Source: Sulfuricella sp.
Lineage (GTDB): Bacteria; Pseudomonadota; Gammaproteobacteria; Burkholderiales; Sulfuricellaceae
Direction: 5' to 3'
Length of the DNA: 64,000 nt
NCBI GenBank assembly: GCA_023266195.1
Contig: JAHFRP010000006.1
Span: 115,252 to 179,251, forward strand
Under the pieces are notes generated by a model. The model was not told the origin of the DNA. It did not search any database and saw only the letters and a list, made by a program, of their open reading frames with translations. This document shows positions 34,751-44,324 of this stretch, piece by piece. The translations under genes were made by a program, and so were the position numbers. Numbering within the stretch: position 1 is the first letter of the stretch; every line of letters starts with the position of its first letter.

Positions 34751-36244
34751 TCAGCGTACCATGCCCGCCACCAGCTGCGCATCGGGCAAACCCTGCGCCA
34801 ACAGCCATTTCTTCGCCACGTTCAGCAGCGGTTCCGAGCCGGCCACGTAAACTTCGAAATCACTCAGTCTCGGATGGTCCTCGACAATTCGCTGCAACAG
34901 GCCGTCGATCAAAACTTTCTGGCGCCCGGCCGCGGTTTCGAGATCGCTGCCCGCCACCAGCGGCGTGAAGACAAAATTATCCAGTGCATCGGCCCAGGCG
35001 CGGGTCCAGTTGGAGAAATACAGGTCGTCCTCGTGCGACGCGATCCAGTAGAGCTGCACCGACTCGGCGCTGTCCAGCGCCATGGCGTGCTCCATCAGGC
35101 TTTTTACCGGCGCGAACCCGGCGCCGAAGGCGATGAAAATCAGCGGGCGGGTGGAATCCTCGCGCAGCACGAATCCGCCCGTCGGCCCTTCCACCGTCAC
35201 TGCCTCGCCCTTTTTCAGCCGGGTGGCGACATAATCGGCGAAATGATTGCCCGGCGTATTATGGATATGGAACTGCAGGTTGCGGTCGTCGCACGGACAG
35301 CTCGCCACGGGGAATTCCGCCGAAATCGAATGGCCGAGCTGGAGCACGACATTCTGTCCGGCCAGGAAGCGCAGCCGGTTATTGCGCGGGGTTTGCAGGT
35401 GCAGGAGCAGCATGGCGTCGCCGAGCGGATCGATGCTCTTGACGTGCGCAGTGACGTGCTGGAACGGGATCTCGGCAGCGGTTTCCGCCTCGCCCGCCTC
35501 GATCACCACGTCGGTCACGGCGGTATTCGAACACATCAATACCTGGCCGGCAGCTTTCTCGGACTCGCTCAACACATAATCGTGAGGACGAACTTTCAGC
35601 ACTTCGCCGGAGACGACCTTCGCCTTGCACTGGCCGCAATTGCCGTTGCTGCAGCCGTAGTTGAGCGCGAGTCCTGCGCGCAACGCAGCTTCCAGAAGCG
35701 TGTCGGCGCCTTCGACAAAAAATTCGTGGCCGCTGGGTTGAAGTTTTACGTGCGCTGCCATAATCCTGAGGAAATTGTCCTGCATAGTCAAATAGGGGAT
35801 TCCGCTGCCGGAATCACCCGCAGCCAGTTCCCGCTGCATCCACATTCTGAGGGAAGAGGCCGCCGCCTGCAATTCCCCCCCGGCGCGATCCCATGACTTG
35901 AGCCGCGCCTCCACCCCATCGACCGCCGCGCGGTATCGCTTCAGCGAGGACTGGGCCAGCGACAGCTCCCTGGCCAAGCCGGTCAGCCGCGCCGCGAGGA
36001 CTTCCTTGTCGGGCAGGGCGCGCTCGAACACGCGCTTGCCGAAGGCCCGATCCTTGATCTGCGCCACCCGTTCATAGGCGGTATTATCCTCGAACTGGAC
36101 ATCGGGATATACGCGCAGCAGATCCTCGGCGGCCACCATGCCGTCGAACGAGGGCAGAAGCCCCTCCTTGATTTTCTTTTGCAGCGCCACCCGCGTGACG
36201 CCCACCAGGCGCGCTGCCCGTGACAAATTTAAAAGTTGCGGCAT
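34751..36244 (-). CDS. HTH - coiled coil - [2Fe-2S] ferredoxin - FNR reductase fusion
   Basis: 497 residues; GGGGAAATCGGT precedes ATG 36244. Residues 1-50 are a helix-turn-helix (LSRAARLVGVTRVALQKKIKEG). Residues 75-140 are a coiled coil. Residues 158-245 are a plant-type ferredoxin with C-x4-C-x2-C (CSNGNCGQC) and a fourth Cys in VLMCSN. From 250 on there is a ferredoxin-NADP reductase module (FPVASCPCDDR for flavin binding, FIAFGAGFAPVKSLMEHA and VAGSEPLL for NAD). The reductase half resembles CDP-6-deoxyglucoseen reductase or phenol hydroxylase component; a DNA-binding-like domain joined to it is unusual. Confidence 0.85.
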   Translation of the reverse strand: MPQLLNLSRAARLVGVTRVALQKKIKEGLLPSFDGMVAAEDLLRVYPDVQFEDNTAYERVAQIKDRAFGKRVFERALPDKEVLAARLTGLARELSLAQSSLKRYRAAVDGVEARLKSWDRAGGELQAAASSLRMWMQRELAAGDSGSGIPYLTMQDNFLRIMAAHVKLQPSGHEFFVEGADTLLEAALRAGLALNYGCSNGNCGQCKAKVVSGEVLKVRPHDYVLSESEKAAGQVLMCSNTAVTDVVIEAGEAETAAEIPFQHVTAHVKSIDPLGDAMLLLHLQTPRNNRLRFLAGQNVVLQLGHSISAEFPVASCPCDDRNLQFHIHNTPGNHFADYVATRLKKGEAVTVEGPTGGFVLREDSTRPLIFIAFGAGFAPVKSLMEHAMALDSAESVQLYWIASHEDDLYFSNWTRAWADALDNFVFTPLVAGSDLETAAGRQKVLIDGLLQRIVEDHPRLSDFEVYVAGSEPLLNVAKKWLLAQGLPDAQLVAGMVR

Positions 36245-36326
36245 ACCGATTTCCCCAGGTAACCAGCTGTCTGTTTGAAACGCGGCGATTTTCCCGCCTT
36301 TCTTTTTCTGCCGGACCTTTCGGTGA

Positions 36327-36722
36327 TTACAACTGGCTCAACATCTCCGGCTCCATGTCGAAACCCACTTCGCAGCCGGGATTGAGCGCCACGCCGCGGC
36401 CGGCGCCCATTTTCTCCAGTATCCACTTGAACTCCGTCAGCAGGCCGCCGCCGTAGCCGGGAAAATCCAGGAGGAAAGGTTTGGCGCGCTCCGGACTGGT
36501 GAACACCACCAGCAGCGACTCGCCCTCCTCGGTTTGAAGCACCAGCGGCTTGGCGCTGGAAGAACGCTGCAAGCCCTGGATCACTTCGTCGTTCTCGATC
36601 GGCATGAAGACTTCGGAAACCAGCAGTTCCCGCATGAAGTCCTCGCCCAGCATCTCGCCTTCCCAGGCGGCCAGGAGCTTTTTTTCCAGCTCGTTTTTCG
36701 GCGCAAAACCTTCGCTTGTCAT
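36327..36722 (-). CDS. SseB-family protein
   Basis: 131 residues with GGGAAG before ATG 36722. It matches the SseB N-terminal fold: NELEKKLLAAWEGEMLGEDFMRELLVSEVFMPI, then LVLQTEEGESLLVVFTSPERAKPF and a C-terminal GVALNPGCEVGFDMEP. The family's role is not settled (some relatives affect sulfur enzymes or act as chaperone-like proteins). It lies upstream of the HTH/FNR gene in the same direction (82-bp gap) and divergent from the DsrC-like gene. Confidence 0.8.
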   Translation of the reverse strand: MTSEGFAPKNELEKKLLAAWEGEMLGEDFMRELLVSEVFMPIENDEVIQGLQRSSSAKPLVLQTEEGESLLVVFTSPERAKPFLLDFPGYGGGLLTEFKWILEKMGAGRGVALNPGCEVGFDMEPEMLSQL

Positions 36723-36875
36723 TGTCGCTTCCCTCGAATTTCCAAGATTTTAAAATCGGCACAATTAACTTGACCAATACGCTCGACTAATCTAAACATA
36801 AAAGATGATAGTACAGAATTCGTGTGATGCCGCCAGATGGCGGCAATGTTCCGCATAAGGCGGAGGAGGTGCAAC

Positions 36876-37232
36876 ATGTATGACATCAACCAAATCGTCG
36901 AGCGCGAAGGCCGCGTCGTCGAGGGCGATCCTCTCGATTTTGAAAACTGGTCCGAGCTGGCCGCACAGAAATCGGCGGCGGAGGAAGGCATCGACTTGTC
37001 AAAAGAGCACTGGGAAGTGATCAATTTTCTCCGCGACAATTACCAGCGATGCGGTCCCTGCCCGAACGGGCGCGCCGTTCTCGGGTTGCTGGAAGAAAAC
37101 TTCATCCGGCAGGGCGGAAAAAAATACCTCTACCATTTATTCCCCCGTGGCCCGGTAGTCCAGGCTTGTAAAATTGCGGGGCTGCCCCTCCCGCCATACA
37201 GCGCGGACGCCTCGTTCGGCAGCGTGATGTGA
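36876..37232 (+). CDS. DsrC/TusE-family protein lacking the terminal cysteine
   Basis: 118 residues from ATG 36876, with a strong GGAGGAGGT site. The DsrC fold is clear: DPLDFENWSELAAQKSAAEEGIDLSKEHWEVINFLRDNY and the C-terminal arm GGKKYLYHLFPRGPVVQACKIAGLP. The arm keeps a Cys in the position of CysB, but the penultimate CysA of true DsrC and TusE is absent (the end is FGSVM). An extra C-x2-C occurs in the middle (RCGPCPNG). Family members without CysA are thought to be regulatory; no dsrAB is in the window. Confidence 0.9.
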   Translation: MYDINQIVEREGRVVEGDPLDFENWSELAAQKSAAEEGIDLSKEHWEVINFLRDNYQRCGPCPNGRAVLGLLEENFIRQGGKKYLYHLFPRGPVVQACKIAGLPLPPYSADASFGSVM

Positions 37233-37251
37233 CCGGCCCGAACCGGCGGAT

Positions 37252-37431
37252 TCAAGACTTCAGCGGGATGACATTGATCACCGCCACCGGCTCTTCCTGA
37301 TCCAGCCTCTCGCCCAATTCCAGGGCGATGCCGTCGATCCCCTCGGTGGTAAACAGGTCGTGCGGCGTTTCCACCGACGCGGAATAGAACGTCCCGTCGC
37401 TGTCCACAAAGGACACGTGGTAATGGTTCAT
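37252..37431 (-). CDS. Small hypothetical protein (59 aa)
   Basis: Start ATG 37431 has GGGAG nine bases upstream. The product is soluble and beta-rich at both ends (NHYHVSFVDSDGTFYSASVE and VAVINVIPLKS) with an acidic middle. It starts four bases after the stop of the 37436 gene, so the two are co-transcribed. Family unknown. Confidence 0.6.
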   Translation of the reverse strand: MNHYHVSFVDSDGTFYSASVETPHDLFTTEGIDGIALELGERLDQEEPVAVINVIPLKS

Positions 37432-37435
37432 CGCA

Positions 37436-37795
37436 TTATCTCCCGAACAGGCCGCGCAGCTTGTTGATGATGCTTTCCTCGCGCTCGTCGAACGAGAACA
37501 GCGGATCGGCGAAGCCATGCTCCTTGGCGCGTTCTTCCGCCACCGCCAGATGCAGGAATTCCTCGTAGTATTCCTGCTCGGTGCAGGTCACCTGGGTGAT
37601 GAAAACATCCGATTCGTGGAAATCGTTGACCCCGAGCACATAAACCGTCACGGTGAGCACTTTTTCCCGCGGGAAGATCACCGGCTCCGTTTTCAGATCC
37701 ACCACGCAGTCCGACACCGTCGCCTCCTTGCCGTCCGGGTCCAGCGTCGCGCCGTATGCGGCTCTTAACCGGGTTTCTATGGGGTTGTCGCTCAT
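37436..37795 (-). CDS. Hypothetical protein (119 aa), first gene of a two-gene unit
   Basis: AAGGTG lies before ATG 37795. Soluble, acidic; the central part is beta-strand rich (KVLTVTVYVLGVNDFHESDVFITQVT) and the end helical (SIINKLRGLFGR). A single Cys near residue 29 and another in QVTCTEQE. No known family recognised. It is convergent with the DsrC-like gene across the 59-aa ORF. Confidence 0.6.
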   Translation of the reverse strand: MSDNPIETRLRAAYGATLDPDGKEATVSDCVVDLKTEPVIFPREKVLTVTVYVLGVNDFHESDVFITQVTCTEQEYYEEFLHLAVAEERAKEHGFADPLFSFDEREESIINKLRGLFGR

Positions 37796-37857
37796 GGTCG
37801 AGTCACCTTAATAACCGGACGTTACACCAATCGCACCGCCGAAGTCGAGAGTCAACG

Positions 37858-38901
37858 CTACGCGAACGTGAGACCGGCGCCGAGCCGGGCGAGTTCCGCC
37901 TGAATGGCGGGCTCGTCCAGGCGTTCGTAATCTTCCCGGTTGAAGGCGATGATTCCGCCCGCCAGTTCATGCCAGGTAAAACCGCTGGTCCAAGCGGGCT
38001 GGGGATAGGTTCCCTGCTTCGGACGCGGGAAGACGAACAGTTTGCCGGGAAGGTAAAGCAGATTGTAGGCTTCGTCCCGGAAGTGCAGAGCCTCGATGCA
38101 ACGCCATGCCTCGCGGCTGTCGTCGAAAGCCAGGCACGGCGCCGGATAGGCCTCGCCGCCGCCGTTATGGCGCCAGTCGGCATTCATCACCGGGAAGCCC
38201 GCCGGCTTGAGGAACATCTGGAAATGCAAATGGTTGACCGAGGCGAACGCACCGATGGAATTGTAGCCGAATCCCACGCCGTCCAAAGTTTGCGCCAATT
38301 GCTGCGCCACCTCCCAGACATAAGTGTGATATTCGACCGTGAGGAATTGGGGCTGCCTGCATTCCCGCTCCGGCACCAGCAGACCATGGAAAGGCGCGAA
38401 GGGATACTTGTTGTAATACAGCGTGGCGTTCTTGCCGCCGAGTTCCCCTTCCCAGAATGCTTCCTTCCGCATGAATCCCTTGTTGAAATGGAAGCCGGCC
38501 TCGTCGAAATCCACCCGGAGTCCGGCGGGCGCCCGCGCCGCGATGCGTTTGGGGCGGAACGAGCGCAGATGGTTGAACTGCACTTCCCATTTTCCCACAC
38601 GCCTCTGCTCCGTATGTTTCAGGCGTTCCAGTCCGACCGCCTGGATCTTGAGGAAGACCAGCAAATCCTCCTCCACTTCCTGGATCGCGGCGCCGCTTTC
38701 CAGGGCATGGACATATTTCTCGCGCAGCGCCCGGTACAGAGCCTCGAGCCCGTCCGCGGCGGCATGGGTGTCCGGGTCGAAAGTCGCATTGGCGCATACC
38801 AGGATAAACGGCCCCAGGCCGCCGCCGTTCAGCAGCGACGACAAGCCGGCGGAAAAGGCGCGCGAGAAAGCGCCGGGGGAAGCGAAAATAGCGGGTGTCA
38901 T
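37858..38901 (-). CDS. HIT/GalT-superfamily phosphorylase-like protein (DUF4922 type)
   Basis: 347 residues. The nucleotidyl-transfer motif of the HIT/GalT superfamily is present as SVNHLHFQMF, together with NKYPFAPFHGLLVPE and FVFPRPKQG, which is the pattern of DUF4922/GDP-galactose phosphorylase-like proteins. These act on nucleoside diphosphate sugars or dinucleoside polyphosphates; the substrate here is unknown. No leader. It lies alone. Confidence 0.8.
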   Translation of the reverse strand: MTPAIFASPGAFSRAFSAGLSSLLNGGGLGPFILVCANATFDPDTHAAADGLEALYRALREKYVHALESGAAIQEVEEDLLVFLKIQAVGLERLKHTEQRRVGKWEVQFNHLRSFRPKRIAARAPAGLRVDFDEAGFHFNKGFMRKEAFWEGELGGKNATLYYNKYPFAPFHGLLVPERECRQPQFLTVEYHTYVWEVAQQLAQTLDGVGFGYNSIGAFASVNHLHFQMFLKPAGFPVMNADWRHNGGGEAYPAPCLAFDDSREAWRCIEALHFRDEAYNLLYLPGKLFVFPRPKQGTYPQPAWTSGFTWHELAGGIIAFNREDYERLDEPAIQAELARLGAGLTFA

Positions 38902-39049
38902 CGGTTAATGCGCGGCACCCGTCTAGGGTGGGCTGCGTAATGAATTTTCAGGCCGTGGATTATAAAGGTGGAATCCCGTCGGGGAAACCGGATGGACCGA
39001 AATTTAACAGGGTTCATCTGCTACAATTCTAGAATATCCTCGTTATTTT

Positions 39050-39064
39050 TGGCAGTTCCATTGC
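39050..39064 (+). promoter_or_regulatory. Possible sigma-54 promoter ahead of the OmpA-like gene
   Basis: TGGCAGTTCCATTGC has the correct GG-N10-GC spacing, about 103 bp before ATG 39167. The match is weaker than at 2915, 5010 and 42533. The rest of the 265-bp gap 38902-39166 is AT-rich near the gene and shows nothing else. Confidence 0.35.
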
Positions 39065-39166
39065 GATGGTATATGATATTCATGCCATTAATTGTAATTG
39101 AGCTTGTAAACAAAAAACAGGCATCGGCTTCAAACTCAAGAATCAACTTCAAGAAGGAAAAACAAC

Positions 39167-39862
39167 ATGAAAATCTCTTCGGCAAAACGCCTTGCCTTGG
39201 GCATCGCGCTGGTATCCGCCGTCGGCGCCGCCGCCGCCGACAACGCGTCCAACACGGGTTATCTGATCGACACTCGCGGCGACGTCGCCAAAAACAGCTA
39301 CAACGAGTGCTGGCACACCGGCTACTGGACCCCGGCCATGGCCACCGAAGAATGCGACCCGGCACTGGTGAAGAAGGAAGCGCCGATGCCGAAAGAGAAG
39401 GAGAAGGAACCCGAGCCCAAGGCCGAAGCGCCCATCGCCGGCCCGGAAAAACCCGCGGTGAAGGCCGAGTTCAAAGCCGAAACGCTGTTCGACTTCGACA
39501 AGGCCGTCGTCCGGCCGGAGGGCATGAAAACGCTGGATGATAAAGTGGTCGAAGGCATGAAAGCCCACCCCGAAGTGGAGCTGCTGCTGGTGACCGGCCA
39601 CACCGACCGCATCGGCACCGCCAAGTACAACCAGAAGCTGTCCGAGCGCCGCGCCGCCGCGGTCAAGGCCTACCTGGTCAAACAAGGCGTCGCCGCCGAC
39701 CGCATCAAGACCGTGGGCAAGGGCAAGTCGGAACCGGATGCGGATGCCGACACCGTGCACAAGTGCAAAGGCACCAAGAAAACCAAGAAACTGATCGCCT
39801 GCCTGCAACCCGACCGCCGCGTCACCGTCGAGCCGGAAGTCCAGGTCCCAACCAGGAAGTAA
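39167..39862 (+). CDS. OmpA-family outer-membrane protein
   Basis: 231 residues. Signal peptide (about 1-23, ending AAAADN), then a short segment with two cysteines (NECWHTGYW, EECDPAL), a Lys/Glu/Pro-rich linker (residues 70-100), and a C-terminal OmpA domain: ETLFDFDKAVVRPEG, VTGHTDRIGTAKYNQKLSERRAAAV, which binds peptidoglycan. There is no N-terminal beta-barrel, so it is a periplasmic anchor type. An AAGAAGGAAA site precedes ATG. Confidence 0.92.
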   Translation: MKISSAKRLALGIALVSAVGAAAADNASNTGYLIDTRGDVAKNSYNECWHTGYWTPAMATEECDPALVKKEAPMPKEKEKEPEPKAEAPIAGPEKPAVKAEFKAETLFDFDKAVVRPEGMKTLDDKVVEGMKAHPEVELLLVTGHTDRIGTAKYNQKLSERRAAAVKAYLVKQGVAADRIKTVGKGKSEPDADADTVHKCKGTKKTKKLIACLQPDRRVTVEPEVQVPTRK

Positions 39863-39903
39863 GCCCCCTGGTCGAAATATCCCGCAGCCGCGGGAGCCTG
39901 ATA

Positions 39904-39942
39904 AAAAAACCCCCATCTTCCGAAAGAAGATGGGGGTTTTTA
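39904..39942. terminator. Bidirectional rho-independent terminator
   Basis: AAAAAACCCCCATCTTC and GAAGATGGGGGTTTTT form an 11-bp stem with an A-run on one side and a T-run on the other, between the convergent OmpA-like and DUF2892 genes. Confidence 0.92.
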
Positions 39943-39959
39943 CAACGGGGTATATTCGG

Positions 39960-40157
39960 CTACTTCTTTTCCATCGGACAGGTATTCAAGCCCAGCAGCG
40001 GATAGAACGGGCACCAGCCCATCAGGCCGGTAGCCAGCGGAATGATGCCGATCAGACCGACCATCATCGGCACCACGCCGGCAAAGCCCAATCCCAGCAG
40101 CACCACGCCAGCCACGATACGCAAAACCTTGTCGGTTCCACCAACGTTTGCTTTCAT
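39960..40157 (-). CDS. DUF2892 (YgaP transmembrane-type) inner-membrane protein
   Basis: 65 residues from ATG 40157, with GGAGGAG upstream. ANVGGTDKVLRIVAG at the start, two membrane spans (about 13-30 and 33-47) and a C-terminal part with GWCPFYPLLGLNTCP, which matches the small DUF2892 family. Members are often linked to rhodanese or sulfur proteins. The two cysteines are conserved in the family. Confidence 0.9.
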   Translation of the reverse strand: MKANVGGTDKVLRIVAGVVLLGLGFAGVVPMMVGLIGIIPLATGLMGWCPFYPLLGLNTCPMEKK

Positions 40158-40236
40158 CTTCAACTCCTCCAGTAAAAAATTGCGGCATGTGAATCTTAGC
40201 CACGGCAGGAGCGAATGTATGTGACTTTGGTTACAT

Positions 40237-40905
40237 TCAGGATAAAGCGTGCGCGATTTCGCGCAGGGCGGTTGCGTCTACGATCCGGATCTGTTCGCGC
40301 CCGAGCGCAACCAGCCCCTGGTCCTGAAAATGCTTCAACAGCCGGCTGATCATCTCGCGCACGCTGCCGAGCTCGTCGGCCAGGCTTTGGTGAGTGGCAT
40401 TGACGGTCTCGCCTTTGGCCAACAACAACGCCGCCAGACGTTGGTCGAGCTTGTGGAAAGCCACTTCTTCCACCAGTTGCATCAGGTCGGCGAGGCGTTC
40501 GCCGAACAGGTTGAAAATATACGCGCGAAACGGCGGGTGCCGCTCGATCAGCTCGGCGAATAATGGCCGCGGCACCACCACCGCGGCAAGATCGCCCTGC
40601 GCCACGCCGCGCGCCGGATAGGCGGCATTACCCAGCAGGCAGCTGCTGGTGATGACGCAGCTTTCCCCCGGGGAAACGCGGTAAAGCTGCAATTCGCGCC
40701 CGTTCAGTCCGGCCTTGGCCACGCGCACCGCACCGGACAGCAGCATGGGAAATGCCTGGCACGGGCCGCTCGCCTCGAACAGCACCGTCCCCGCCGGCAC
40801 TTCGATGTAGGCCGCGTCCCGTTCGAGCCGTTGCCATAGCTCGGCAGAAACATCCCGTAGCACGGGAAACAGGGTAAGAAGCCGATCCCGGATCAGGTCG
40901 TCCAT
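40237..40905 (-). CDS. Crp/Fnr-family transcription regulator
   Basis: 222 residues from ATG 40905; a GTG at 40938 is an alternative start within the upstream terminator. N-terminal cyclic-nucleotide-binding fold (PAGTVLFEASGPCQAFPMLLSGAVRV) and a C-terminal winged helix with THQSLADELGSVREMISRLLKHFQDQG. It lacks the FNR N-terminal cysteine cluster; the Cys in GPCQAF and SCVITSSCLLG could be redox-sensing. It lies next to the sqr regulator. Confidence 0.9.
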   Translation of the reverse strand: MDDLIRDRLLTLFPVLRDVSAELWQRLERDAAYIEVPAGTVLFEASGPCQAFPMLLSGAVRVAKAGLNGRELQLYRVSPGESCVITSSCLLGNAAYPARGVAQGDLAAVVVPRPLFAELIERHPPFRAYIFNLFGERLADLMQLVEEVAFHKLDQRLAALLLAKGETVNATHQSLADELGSVREMISRLLKHFQDQGLVALGREQIRIVDATALREIAHALS

Positions 40906-40932
40906 CTCAGAGTCCGTAAAAAAAAACGGAAC

Positions 40933-40964
40933 ACCCACCGCAAAGACGCGCCTTTGCGGTGGGT
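40933..40964. terminator. Rho-independent terminator after the sigma-54 regulator
   Basis: ACCCACCGCAAAG and CTTTGCGGTGGGT make a 13-bp stem. On the minus strand it is followed a few bases later by a long T-run (A-run at 40917-40926 on the plus strand). Confidence 0.8.
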
Positions 40965-40983
40965 TTTGAATTTTCGAAAGCGA

Positions 40984-42336
<1,353 letters not shown>

Positions 42337-42358
42337 ATTTCGCGTCGCTTCTGACAGA

Positions 42359-42368
42359 TTGTCATGAC
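42359..42368. promoter_or_regulatory. TTGTCATGAC site 1 (candidate activator binding)
   Basis: Palindromic core GTCATGAC; repeated at 42463 exactly 104 bp away (about ten helical turns). It is 23 bp upstream of the regulator ATG, so it may also serve autoregulation. Confidence 0.55.
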
Positions 42369-42462
42369 ACAGTATTCCATAGCCAATCCTCCATGTAAAA
42401 CAGAAAGTTGATCCAGATCTACTGTTGCCGTAACGACGACCGTCACCGGCCTGTCTGCCAAC

Positions 42463-42472
42463 TTGTCATGAC
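42463..42472. promoter_or_regulatory. TTGTCATGAC site 2 (candidate activator binding)
   Basis: Identical to 42359-42368. It lies about 70 bp upstream of the -24 element at 42533. Confidence 0.55.
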
Positions 42473-42532
42473 GGCCTGACGCGCATCGCCTGCCATACGA
42501 AAAACAGTCAATATAAACAGCGACATAAATAC

Positions 42533-42547
42533 TGGCACACCGCTTGC
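42533..42547 (+). promoter_or_regulatory. Sigma-54 (-24/-12) promoter of the sqr unit
   Basis: TGGCACACCGCTTGC matches the RpoN consensus at all invariant positions, 52 bp upstream of the ATG at 42600. Confidence 0.85.
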
Positions 42548-42599
42548 TAACAACAGGCCCAGGCAAACCCTAAGCTCACGACGTCATAGGAGAGAACGA

Positions 42600-42797
42600 A
42601 TGTCTGAAACCTGGCAACTGCAAGAAGGCGTAAAGATGGACGCCGCAACGGCTGCCGAAATAGCCAAGATCGCCTGTGCGCTGAAATCGCTGTCGGTTTA
42701 TACCAGCCTGGCCATGGAAAGCGAGGATGCGCCGGAAGACCTTCAGACCATCGTGGATGAGGGGCTTGACGCGATGGCCAGGATTTTCGTCTGGTAA
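42600..42797 (+). CDS. Small acidic protein ahead of sqr (65 aa)
   Basis: AGGAGAG lies before ATG 42600. Helical, acidic, no leader: VKMDAATAAEIAKIACALK then TSLAMESEDAPEDLQTIVDEGLDAMARIFVW. It is the first gene of the sigma-54 transcript, 58 bp before sqr. Family not recognised; a cytoplasmic accessory or sensor of the sqr unit is possible but unproven. Confidence 0.7.
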   Translation: MSETWQLQEGVKMDAATAAEIAKIACALKSLSVYTSLAMESEDAPEDLQTIVDEGLDAMARIFVW

Positions 42798-42855
42798 TCG
42801 GCATCATTATTTTGAGACACAACTAAAACCATTATAAATTAAGGAGTTCGTGCAT

Positions 42856-44124
42856 ATGGCACATATCGTAATCCTGGGCGCCGGCATCGGCGGCATGTCG
42901 TGCGCATATGAAATGCGGGAGCAGGCGCGGGCCGAAGACAAGGTCACCGTAATCTCGGAATCGCCCCAGTTCCAATTCACCCCCTCCAACCCCTGGGTCG
43001 CCGTCAACTGGCGCACCAAGGAAGACATCACCATTCCCATCGCGCCCTATTTCGAGCGCAAGGGCATCAACCTGATCGACACGCCGGCGAAACGCGTCCA
43101 CCCGGAAAAGAACCAGGTCGAACTGGCCGACGGCAGGACTGTCGATTATGACTTCCTGGTGATCGCCACCGGACCGAAACTGGCCTTCGACGAAGTGGAA
43201 GGCATGGGGCCGGGCAAGAACACCCACTCGGTCTGCCACGTCGATCACGCGGTGGAAGCGGGCAAGGCCTGGGACCAGTTCGTGCGCGACCCCGGCCCGG
43301 TCGTCGTAGGTGCCGCACAAATGGCCTCCTGCTACGGTCCGGCTTACGAGTTCGCCTTCATCATGGAAACCGACCTGCGCAAGCGCAAAATTCGCGACAA
43401 GGTGCCGATGACTTTCGTCACCGCCGAACCCTATATCGGCCACCTCGGCCTGGGCGGCGTGGGCGACTCGAAGGGGCTGCTTGAATCCTCCATGCGCGAG
43501 CGCCACATCAAGTGGATCTGCAATGCCAAGGTCACCAAGGTCGAGCCGGGCAAGATGTTCGTCACCGAACTGGATGACATGGGCAACGTCAAGAAAGAGC
43601 ACGAACTGCCGTTCAAGCACTCGATGATGCTGCCTGCATTCAAGGGCGTGGACGCCGTGTTCGGCATCGAAGGCCTGACCAATCCGCGCGGCTTCATCCT
43701 GATCGACCCGTTCCAGCGCAACCCGAAATACAACAATATCTACTCGGTCGGCGTGTGCGTCGCCATCCCCCCGGTGGAAGCGACACCGGTGCCGACCGGC
43801 GCGCCCAAGACCGGCTACATGATCGAAACCATGGTCACGGCCACGGTGCACAACATCCGCAACGTGCTCGACGGCAAGGAACCGGACTTCAAGGCTACCT
43901 GGAACGCCATCTGCCTGGCCGACTTCGGCGATACCGGCGCAGCTTTCGTGGCATTGCCGCAGATCCCGCCGCGCAACGTCAACTGGTACAAGGAAGGCAA
44001 GTGGGTGCATCTGGCCAAGATCGCCTTCGAGAAATACTTCCTGCGCAAGATGAAAAAGGGCACCACCGAACCGATCTACGAGAAATATGTGCTCGGCGTA
44101 CTCGGCATCAAGAAGAAGAAATAG
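42856..44124 (+). CDS. sqr: Sulfide:quinone oxidoreductase, type I
   Basis: 422 residues; AAGGAG is nine bases before ATG 42856 (GTG 42850 also in frame). FAD motif [18 protein letters not shown], then the three SQR cysteines at 127 (HSVCHVDHA), 159 ([10 protein letters not shown]) and 353 (NAICLADFG), which match the positions known for the Acidithiobacillus enzyme. [18 protein letters not shown] and the C-terminal helix with [12 protein letters not shown] form the membrane-binding, quinone side. It oxidises sulfide to polysulfide and reduces quinone at the membrane. Under the 42533 promoter. Confidence 0.96.
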   Translation: MAHIVILGAGIGGMSCAYEMREQARAEDKVTVISESPQFQFTPSNPWVAVNWRTKEDITIPIAPYFERKGINLIDTPAKRVHPEKNQVELADGRTVDYDFLVIATGPKLAFDEVEGMGPGKNTHSVCHVDHAVEAGKAWDQFVRDPGPVVVGAAQMASCYGPAYEFAFIMETDLRKRKIRDKVPMTFVTAEPYIGHLGLGGVGDSKGLLESSMRERHIKWICNAKVTKVEPGKMFVTELDDMGNVKKEHELPFKHSMMLPAFKGVDAVFGIEGLTNPRGFILIDPFQRNPKYNNIYSVGVCVAIPPVEATPVPTGAPKTGYMIETMVTATVHNIRNVLDGKEPDFKATWNAICLADFGDTGAAFVALPQIPPRNVNWYKEGKWVHLAKIAFEKYFLRKMKKGTTEPIYEKYVLGVLGIKKKK

Positions 44125-44149
44125 TTTTTTGTAGTTGTGTCTCCGTTTT

Positions 44150-44175
44150 GGGTGGCTTCGGCCACCCTTTTTTTT
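44150..44175 (+). terminator. Rho-independent terminator after sqr
   Basis: GGGTGGCTTCGGCCACCC with a run of eight T. Twenty-five bases after the sqr stop. Confidence 0.93.
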
Positions 44176-44184
44176 GGGGGGTGC

Positions 44185-44237
44185 CAGGAGCCTGTCGGAC
44201 TTGCAGCCGACTTCCTTTAAGCCCGCCGGCTTCTGGG
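44185..44237. repeat. Deleted copy of the 168-bp MITE
   Basis: Begins CAGGAGCCTGTCGGACTTGC and ends with the degraded inverse CCCGCCGGCTTCTGG; only the two ends of the element at 8046 remain, joined by internal deletion. Confidence 0.6.
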
Positions 44238-44324
44238 AAAGTCCGCTGTAATGGTTTAAGTCGCCTTGCAATACCGGATATAATTAGCACTGGCCGAATC
44301 GCCTCGTTACCCGAGTACATCCCC

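Noticed and set aside
36876..37232. Calling the DsrC-fold protein a functional DsrC of a dsr operon
   Set aside because: CysA is absent and no dsrAB or tus genes flank it.
42832..44271. 479-codon minus-strand frame opposite sqr
   Set aside because: Antisense of a well-identified enzyme; runs through the sqr terminator and MITE fragment.
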